The translations under genes were made by a program, and so were the position numbers. From a virus, in IMG/VR virus record IMGVR_UViG_3300010158_000201, positions 1 to 33,368 of that record: a stretch of 33,368 bases of DNA. The stretch is one strand, 5' to 3'. The notes under the pieces are model-generated. The model saw only the letters and a list, made by a program, of their open reading frames with translations. It did not search any database and had not been told where the DNA came from. Numbering within the stretch: the stretch's first letter is position 1; each line of letters opens with the position of its first letter. Below are positions 1 to 8,300 of the stretch, one piece after another.

Positions 1-1
1 A

Positions 2-1594
2 CAAACAGGTAGTACTTATATTACAGGAACATTGACTGTAGGTTCCACAGCACAGTTCCGAGATATTAAAAGTGATACTAATATTATCACAACAGCTGTT
101 GGTAATAACAATTTAATATTAAAAGCCAACGGTTCTGGCATAGTCATAATCCCAGATGACGATGTTAGCGTTAGTCAAACACTAACAGTTACTGGAACTA
201 CAAGTACTACAACTATTAATAATACAGGTACAGTTACTTCTGGTGTTTTCAGTACTGGCAATATAAGAATTACCACAAACAATATTACCACAACAGTTGG
301 TAATACTGATCTGGTACTTGAAGCCAGCGGCACTGGAAGAATTTATGTTCCTAGTAACGATGTTACTATTGGAAAAACTCTAACTGTTACTGGTTTAACA
401 ACCTTAGTTAATACTGGAATTACCGGCACATTAACTCATGTTGGTGCAACAACACGCACAGGCGACGTAACGCAAACTGGAAGTTATACCCTAAATGGAA
501 ACTTAACCGTTTCAAATATTGCACAATTTAAAGATGTTAATATTACTAACAATGTAATTACCACTACATTGACCAACAGTAATCTACAACTAGGTGCTGC
601 GGGTACTGGGATTATTTCTGTACCAACCAACAATGTCACTATTGATAATAACTTAACTGTTACCGGTACTACATATACTGCTAATATTAACAACAGCGGA
701 ACAGTAACAGCTGGAACATTTAGCACCGGTAATATTAGTATTAATGGAAATACTATTCAAACTACTGTTGGCAGTAGCAACCTACAACTGCAAGCCGCAG
801 GCACTGGCTATATTCAATTAGAGCAGTTTGACGTACAAGAAAACGAAATTAGAATCAACACTGGTTCTGATATGGTACTAACACCTAACGGTACAGGTAT
901 TGTTACTGTCAATTCTACACAGAGTATTAAATTACCTGTAGGAAATACAGCAGCTCGCCCAACAGGTGCTGCCGGTATGGTTAGATTTAACAGCCAACTG
1001 TCTCGCTATGAAGGTTACAACGGAACTACATGGGTAAGATTAGATGGTGTTGAAGATGCAGACGGTAATACTAAAATTACAGCAGAATCAACACCTGGCG
1101 CAAACGATAATACTATTCGCTTTTACACTGATGGAACACAGGTTGCAGATTTAACATCAACAAGATTAAATGTTATTAACGTTGATGTAGATGCAATAAA
1201 CATTAATAATAATGTTATATCAACAACTACCACTGATACTAATTTAGTGTTAAACCCTAACGGTACAGGTACTGTGCGCACAGGTAATTTTTCAATCAGC
1301 GGAAGCACAATTACAAATACTGTAAATAACAGTATAACATATTTTAATCAAACCGGCGACGGATACGTTAAAATTAACAGCACTGGCGGATTTGTAATCC
1401 CAACAGGACTAACCACTGAACGACCTCCGTTATTTGACATAGGTATGATGAGATACAATACCGATCCGGGCAACTATCGTGTTGAAGTATGGGACGGTGC
1501 AAACTGGGTTAATGCAGGACAAGCAGCAGGTGGTGGGGTAACACTTGCAGAAGCACAAGACATTGGAATTGTCAGTGCAATTATATTTGGATAA
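2..1594 (+). CDS. Repeat-rich tail fibre protein, 3' part (5' end outside window)
   Basis: The reading frame is open from base 2 to the stop at 1594, so the gene starts before the window; the first TTG at 32 is internal. The visible part is rich in Thr, Asn, Gly and Val and contains at least six related beta-repeats with a core like NLxLxAxGTGxIxVP followed by LTVTGTT, as expected for an elongated trimeric fibre shaft. Around 943-1150 is a segment of the type LPVGNTAARPTGAAGMVRF...GYNGTTW...GANDNTIRFY, which I know from large cyanophage structural proteins. The end carries a second ARP/ERP...GMMRYN...WDGANW block and finishes in AIIFG. The next gene starts 5 bases later. Role inferred: virion fibre or baseplate-attached host-recognition protein. 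The exact gene number is unknown because the N-terminal attachment domain is missing. Confidence 0.8.
   Translation, partial: QTGSTYITGTLTVGSTAQFRDIKSDTNIITTAVGNNNLILKANGSGIVIIPDDDVSVSQTLTVTGTTSTTTINNTGTVTSGVFSTGNIRITTNNITTTVGNTDLVLEASGTGRIYVPSNDVTIGKTLTVTGLTTLVNTGITGTLTHVGATTRTGDVTQTGSYTLNGNLTVSNIAQFKDVNITNNVITTTLTNSNLQLGAAGTGIISVPTNNVTIDNNLTVTGTTYTANINNSGTVTAGTFSTGNISINGNTIQTTVGSSNLQLQAAGTGYIQLEQFDVQENEIRINTGSDMVLTPNGTGIVTVNSTQSIKLPVGNTAARPTGAAGMVRFNSQLSRYEGYNGTTWVRLDGVEDADGNTKITAESTPGANDNTIRFYTDGTQVADLTSTRLNVINVDVDAININNNVISTTTTDTNLVLNPNGTGTVRTGNFSISGSTITNTVNNSITYFNQTGDGYVKINSTGGFVIPTGLTTERPPLFDIGMMRYNTDPGNYRVEVWDGANWVNAGQAAGGGVTLAEAQDIGIVSAIIFG
110..1270 (+). repeat. Protein-level beta-repeat array in fibre gene
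   Basis: Copies of the motif NLxLxAxGTGxIxVP begin near 110, 300, 573, 773, 862 and 1236. Three are followed by a 'TLTVTGT'-like segment. Spacing is irregular (about 90 to 370 bases) and the DNA is diverged, so this is an old protein repeat, not a DNA-level repeat. Confidence 0.65.
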
Positions 1595-1599
1595 AGAAC

Positions 1600-1929
1600 A
1601 TGGCATCATTTTTTAGAAATAAAGTAGCTAAAGAAATAGGAACAACTCCTGTTCAAGTACTAGCAACAGCACCAAATAGTCGAATGACCGTTATTGGTAT
1701 GAGTTTAGCTAACTTAACAACTGGAATTGTATTAATAGATATTGAGTTAACTGACGATTCTGAAGTCACAGGCTATTACGCTAAACAAATTTTAGTTCCT
1801 CCTAACTCTAGTTTACGTGTCGTGAACGGCGGTGAAAAATTAATTTTAGCAACTAGTAACAGCTTGACTATTACCGCAAATGTTGCAGATGCTGTTGATG
1901 CAATTATTAGTTATGTAGAACTAATCTAA
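1600..1929 (+). CDS. Small beta-rich virion protein (paralogue of 21268-21600)
   Basis: This 109-residue protein is made of alternating hydrophobic and polar stretches: a TTPVQVLATAP start, a central TVIGMSLANLTTGIVLIDIEL strand pair, LVPPNSSL, and a closing LTITANVADAVDAIISYVEL. It has no signal peptide or membrane segment. The same order (T-V-x-x-V-P, strand-rich 'N-x-T' segment, ILVPNxxL, final VxSS-A-..YGIE) occurs in the protein at 21268-21600, so I treat them as distant paralogues with a small beta-sandwich fold. It lies 5 bases after a fibre gene and 9 before the next gene, so co-transcription and a virion role are likely. No enzymatic motif is visible. The family is common next to fibre genes of T4-like aquatic phages, but its function is not known to me. 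Confidence 0.7.
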   Translation: MASFFRNKVAKEIGTTPVQVLATAPNSRMTVIGMSLANLTTGIVLIDIELTDDSEVTGYYAKQILVPPNSSLRVVNGGEKLILATSNSLTITANVADAVDAIISYVELI

Positions 1930-1938
1930 GGAATTATT

Positions 1939-2316
1939 ATGACATATTATATTGGACAAAACAATGCATTGGGTGAAATACTAGGTGAAGGTAATCCTAG
2001 ATACTTCTATGCAATTCGTCGAGATGACGACGGCCTATTATACTTTGCTAAAATTGATCAACTCACTGACTTAGGATCTATTACTGTTAACAACTCGGGT
2101 CTAACAGAAAATGACTATACTGATTTTGAATACGGGGTAGATTTCTTTGAAGGACGACTAGCAGAAGATCATTCAAGACCATATAGCAACTTACAATGGG
2201 ATCAATACCGTTGGGACAGTAAAAATGTATATTATTACATCAATACCGCCGGAGAATTTATAGTGCGTATTAATCAAGCATATGTATATCCGCCCGAACT
2301 AATCGTAACTCCATAA
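1939..2316 (+). CDS. Conserved hypothetical phage structural protein, 125 aa
   Basis: The start ATG at 1939 is preceded by AAGG at 1928-1931, overlapping the stop region of the previous gene. The protein is acidic and aromatic-rich (many Tyr, Asp and Glu), with a recognisable core FYAIRRDDDGLLYFAKIDQL, then YGVDFFEGR and QWDQYRWDSKNVYYYIN. I recall similar short proteins beside giant structural genes of cyanophage-type T4-like viruses, but cannot assign a function. It has no transmembrane segment, no signal peptide and no catalytic motif. It sits between the small beta-protein and giant protein A. Possible roles are a fibre-attachment or chaperone-like protein; neither is shown by the sequence. 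Confidence 0.65.
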   Translation: MTYYIGQNNALGEILGEGNPRYFYAIRRDDDGLLYFAKIDQLTDLGSITVNNSGLTENDYTDFEYGVDFFEGRLAEDHSRPYSNLQWDQYRWDSKNVYYYINTAGEFIVRINQAYVYPPELIVTP

Positions 2317-2326
2317 TTAATTAACG

Positions 2327-2334
2327 TGTAAATA
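2327..2334 (+). promoter_or_regulatory. Possible T4-type late promoter before giant protein A
   Basis: TGTAAATA differs by one base from the T4 late consensus TATAAATA and lies 26 bases before the ATG at 2353, with AAGGA at 2341-2345 as ribosome binding site. It is in one of the few real gaps (36 bases) in the + strand cluster. AT-rich DNA makes chance matches common. Confidence 0.4.
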
Positions 2335-2352
2335 GAGAATAAGGAATATAAA

Positions 2353-5300
2353 ATGGCATCAGAATTTAAAATTGGCAGACTGCGATATACATGGAAAGGT
2401 GTTTGGACAACAGCTACTTTCTATAATAGAGATGCGGTTGCATCTTATAACGGAAAAACATATGTATGTATAGTACCACATACGTCTACCGATTTTTATG
2501 CCAACTATCAAAATATAGAGCCAAGTGGTGAAGTTAAACCGTACTGGGTAATAATGCTGGAAGGTACTAGCTGGAAGGGAGATTGGCTACCTAATACATT
2601 ATATACTTTAGGTGCAATTGTGCTTTATGGTGGGGCCGTTTTTAAATGTATAGTAAATCACACAAGTACATCTACTATAACATTAGCCAACTGGGAATCC
2701 TATGTTATTGTTAACAGTACATGGATTGGCAATTATTCTTTAAATCATTTTTATAAACTTGGCGATACTGTTAAGTATGGCGGTATTGTTTATCGTTGTA
2801 CCACAGAACATACCTCATCTAATGTAGTAACATATCCAACATATGTTAATTGGGAAATTGTAGATTCTGGTATCGAATATAGAAATACCTGGTCATCTAC
2901 TAGTGTAGCATATAAGATTAATGATATTGTTAAGTATGGTCCAGATTTATGGATTTCAAGACAAGACCATATTTCTGCACTACCATTTGATGCAACCATT
3001 GATCCTCTAAATGTTACAGCAATTTGGCAACTATGGATGCCAGGTATTGATTATAGTGCAGCCACTACATGGGATGCAACTATTATATATCAACCAGGCG
3101 ATACTGTAAAATACGGTGGGTACTCATTTATAAATTTAAAAGTTAATAATATTAACACTGTACCATCAACTCACACACAAGGATTAACTCCAGAGTGGCA
3201 GTTATTAACTACGGGGTACGACTTCAATGATGAGTGGTCAACCGGTGTTTCTTATAAGATTGGATCAGTAGTTCGTCGATCCGGTAATTTATTTGAGGCA
3301 TTACAAGATAATGCAGCACAAGACCCTACTGGTCTAATTGTAACTACTACCTATACCGCTGCCGGTAGCAGCGGTATAACTCTAATTGTTAACGATACTA
3401 CCGACATATATCCTGGAATGATTATTTCCGGTGTTGGATTTACTAAAGGACAATTTGTTACTAGCGTAACAGACAGCGTCACATTAACAATTAGTCAACC
3501 ACCTTACTCTACCATTGTTGACAATCAACAGGTATCATTTGCAGGAATTAACGGTGATTACTGGGTACCTCTAGTACCAGGTACTCGCTGGAGAAATAGA
3601 TGGGTTGCCAGTACTAGTTACGTAGTAGGTGACTTAGCAGTTTGGGTCAATGCTACCTATCGTTGTATTAGAACACATACATCTGATGTTGCTAAAAGAC
3701 CTGATAATGATGTAAGAACATATTGGGTAGTTGAACTAAATCACGACTACTATAATGTATTAAACATTAAAGGTGATATTATTGTTAGTGTAGCCGGACA
3801 AAATCGTGCCCTCCCTATAGGACAAGAAGGTTACTTGCTAAAGTCAGTGTTGGGCGTACCAACATGGTCAAATGTGTTCCAATCTCCTGCACTATATTAT
3901 GTTGCTCCGTCGGGCACCGACGCAGTTACTAGTGGGTATACTTGGGATAATCCTTTTAAAACAATCAAATATGCATGTGAAAGAATTGCAGCTGGCACGT
4001 TAAATTCCACTGCAAAAGCACTACTAAAACAAAACAAAGATTTTATAGTTGAAGAAGCATATGGATGGCAGGTGGCACAAGCATTTCCTCAATCACTTGA
4101 CGCTACAAGAACAAGGCGCGATTCAAGATACTTGATGGATGCAATTATATATGATCTATCAAGGGGAGGCAATAGTCAAACCATTGCATTTACAGTTGCC
4201 TTTTTTGATAAAGAGTATGGTAGTAAATTTATTACGCCAGCAGTTGCTATAGAAATTGTTTATTTTATATCAACAATAACTCAAATATTTTCACTAGTTA
4301 CTACTGTTTTAAATAATACAGTAGTTGGTACACCGTATCAAACTGTGTTCTCGCAAAACTTTGGAGAAGTTACTGATTTAGCCACAGTAATTACATCAGT
4401 ACAATCGTATCAAAGTATAATTGTTACTGCACTAACTAATAAAAATATTAGCAGCATACCTCCAGAAAATCAAGGACTAACTGCAACTTTGATGATCAAG
4501 ACTGGTAACTACCATGAAGAGTTACCTATTGTTGTTCCTGCAAATACTGCCCTTAATGGTGACGAACTACGCAGTGTAATAGTTTATCCTAAAAACATCA
4601 TCAACACAATTGCAACTAGATCAGTTGCCGGGTCAAATTTATTTACTGTAGTAACTACGGAGGGTATGGGCCCTAATACTCCAATTCAGTTTGTATCAAT
4701 AAATCCAGTATCTGGATTTAGTAGCGTTTTTAGTGGACTTACTGCCGGACAAACATATTATGTTATTGGTACTTCTATTACAAGCACACAATTTTCAGTA
4801 AGTACAACTCCGGGCGGTGCACCGGTTACGTTGTCAAACATTACCGGACAAATGAAAATATTTGGCGGTGATGCATTGAAAGACATGTTCCGTGTACAAA
4901 ACGGAACAGGCATTAGAAATATGACATTGTCTGGACTGTTAGGTACACTTACAGCCCCAAACGCATACACCACACGTAGACCAACTGGAGGTAGTTTTGT
5001 AAGTCTAGATCCCGGACTCGGAGCTAACGATACTAGCGCATGGATTTATAGAAAAAGTCCATATATTCAAAACGTAACAACTTTTGGTACAGGGTGTACA
5101 GGTTTAAAAATTGACGGTAGCTTGCATTCTGGCGGCAACAAATCTATCGTATGTAACGATTTTACACAAATTGTAAGTGACGGTATCGGAATCTGGTGTA
5201 CAGGACCAGGAGCATTGACTGAAGCAGTATCTGTATTCTCGTATTATGCATATTCTGGATATTTTTCTGAAGCCGGCGGACGTATACGTGCTACTAACGG

Positions 5301-8300
5301 TAACAGCTCATACGGTAATTATGGAGTAATTGCTGAAGGATATGATACTACTGAAGTTCCAGTAACTGGCACAGTTTATAACAGATATTACGAAGCCACC
5401 GCAACTCCGCTAAGTGCATTAGGAGCAACTGCTAATATTCTCAAACTTCAATATAGCCATGCAGGTCAGGACTATCTAACTCCTACTACTAATTTACTAA
5501 AGTATAGTAATTCATTTACAAACTGGACAAGTGATGGTAATATTACGTTAGTACAGTCAATTTTAAACCCGTACATTAATCAATCAGACGCATGGCTTGC
5601 AACTGGCAATACTTCAGGAACTGACAGTAGTTATTTTGCTCAATCAGTTACTATAGCGCCGTCCGGAGCTTCATATACTGCATTGAGTGGTACTAACATA
5701 ACAGGTGGCGGGTTAGGAGCAACTTTTGATATTATTGTAACCAGTACACAATACATTGTGACTATTAATGATGGTGGTTCTGGTTATGTTGCAACTAATC
5801 AAATTCGTGTCTTTGGAGCACAGTTAGGCGGAATTACTGGAGTTAATGATCTAGTGATTACAGTTACTGAATTATCAGGAACTACTATTACTAATATTAG
5901 CTCTGACGGGACAGTTCAGGTGGGTAGTATTCAACCGTATACTGCAAGCATTTTCTGTAAGCAAGGTACTGCAAATATATTTGATTTATTTGCTACATTT
6001 AGCGGATATTCAACAGCAACAAGTAAGATTAGTTATAATTTTAGTACAAATACCATAACTGCAGGAAATGCTACAGGCGGAATGATTCCATCTGTATTTT
6101 CAATAACTCCTGTATCTAGTAATCCTGGTTGGGTTAGATTATCATTCCGTTTCTACGATGTATCCGGTCTAAATACCAGTTTACAAATAAAAATTTACCC
6201 AAGATCTCAACTTGGTAATTCTGGATATACATTACTATACGGAGCACAGTTAGAATTAGGTACTAGATTAGGTTTTTATCAAAGAACTACTACTGGAAGA
6301 TATACTGGTTATGCAAACTATGATATTGTGGGAGCTGGTAGTGGAGTAGAATTGGTTGCAGACGAGCTTAGACATAACGGAATATATCAAACTCGTTTAT
6401 TAGAAGTTAATACAATAACTGGAGGCACAGGATACAAGTTAGCAACCAATAATGCACAAGCAGGGACAGCATCAAGTATTACGATTGCAGGCTCAGATGT
6501 AGCTGGTTCTAAAGATTATCTTGGCATGAGAGTATTTGTTAACAGCGGAATTGGCGCAGGACAATATGGAACAATCTCAAACTATGATGCCACTTTAAAA
6601 ATTGCTTCAGTATTAAAAGAATCATTTACTCAATTAGACATAACAGCTAGTTCATCTACAGGTAATATTTTTACATTAGCAGGGCTATCCGATGTTTATT
6701 CATTGTATTCTAATCAACCTGTACAATTTGTTCCTACAACATATGATACTACCGTAACACTAGTGGGCCAAAGTTCAGTATTAGTAATTAGCACAATTGG
6801 CGGTCAGACTAACACTATGTATGCAGATAGTACTGCACAACTAACTATTGATATGCCTGTAAGATTCTCAGGAACAACATATGGCGGAGTGACTTCAAAC
6901 TTTACATATTACATAACGTCAATTATTGATAACAATAATATTCAAGTAGCATTAACTATTGGTGGCGCTGCTATTTTCTTAAACAATGCAGCCGGTAGCA
7001 TGTCATTAAACTATCCTTCAAATACTAGTTATTTAGGTGGATCAACAACTAATATGGATATAAATTTACCCATATATTTTACGGGACTAGTCTTATCTAA
7101 TATTGTTGCCAGTGCCGACTATTATATTAATGATGTAATTGATAGTAATAATTTTACTATATCGGAATCATTGGTAACTCCGACAGCCACTGCTACTACT
7201 GCAATTAGCAATAGCATTACTGTTGATACTAGTGATACGTTAGTTCCGTTGAATCCAATTAAATTTACAGGAACCACATTTGGTTCAATAGTACCTAACA
7301 CCAAGTATTATATAAGTCATATTATTGACTCTACAAAAATCACAATCTCCGGAGTTGCATTAACTACAGTTGCAACTGCAACGCAAGATCAAGGAGATTT
7401 AATTACGGTAGGTGATACTACAGGATTTGTAATAGGCAATCCAATCATATTCACGGGAACTACTTTTGGAGGAATTGTTAACGACCGAGTATATTATGTT
7501 TCATACATTAATAATACTACCTCATTAACTGTCAGCTCAACATCTTCAGCAGTATCTTTATCAGTGACAGCTACATCAGCATCAATTGTATTGAGTGGTA
7601 CAACATATACTAATGTTATCACAGTTGGATCATCAAGTAATTTAACTCCAATGTATCCTGTAACATTTTCAGGAACTACATTTGGTGGATTAGTTACCGG
7701 TCCTACATATTTTATAACTAGAATATATGATGCTACCCATATAGCAGTTACATCGTCAATTCTTTCAGTAACTGCAACTGCAACAGCACCAACATCAAAT
7801 TTGATTACAGTAGATAGCACAGCTGGATTTGTTGCTAATAATCCAGTTATATTTGGGGGACCAACATTTGGCGGACTAGTATCAGGTCAAGTATATTTTG
7901 TTTCTGCAATTAACGATGGCACAACATTTACAGTTAGTGCAATTTCTGGAGGATCGGCAGTGCCATTGACATTAGGAAGTGGTTCTATTACTGCAAGGAC
8001 CCCTATTGCAAACACTGTATTAAGTTCGGCTAGTGGATCTATGGTTGGCACTACTAGAGCCAGTTCAGTGCCAATTGCACTATCTACTGCTACTGGATCT
8101 TGCATTGTTAGAACAACTGGACCACTACTTATAGTTACTACAGGAACTGGGGTGTTAACTGGAACAAGTACTACCGTAAAGAAATCATTAACTAGCAGTG
8201 CTGGTAGCATGGTTGGTACATTTAGTGTGCCACTACTAGGTGGAATTGTCTTAGGAACTACTTACTATATCCGTACTATTTCTATAGGTGCATCAAATAC

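Noticed and set aside
2317-2352. Searched for a terminator before giant A (and likewise at 10471-10519 and 23117-23148)
   Set aside because: No GC stem followed by a T-tract was seen; the + strand fibre genes probably share read-through transcripts.
2353-3710. Considered calling giant A a chitinase
   Set aside because: Only binding-type modules are present; no glycosyl hydrolase catalytic motif (such as DxxDxDxE) was found in the protein.
6865-7860. Regular repeats considered as a CRISPR array or DNA tandem repeat
   Set aside because: Spacing is a multiple of three, copies differ at codon third positions and the frame stays open, so this is a protein repeat.
7494-8210. Two ~107-codon - strand open frames opposite giant A
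   Set aside because: They are the complement of Thr/Val/Ser-repeat coding DNA, hence Val-rich low-complexity translations; no independent support.
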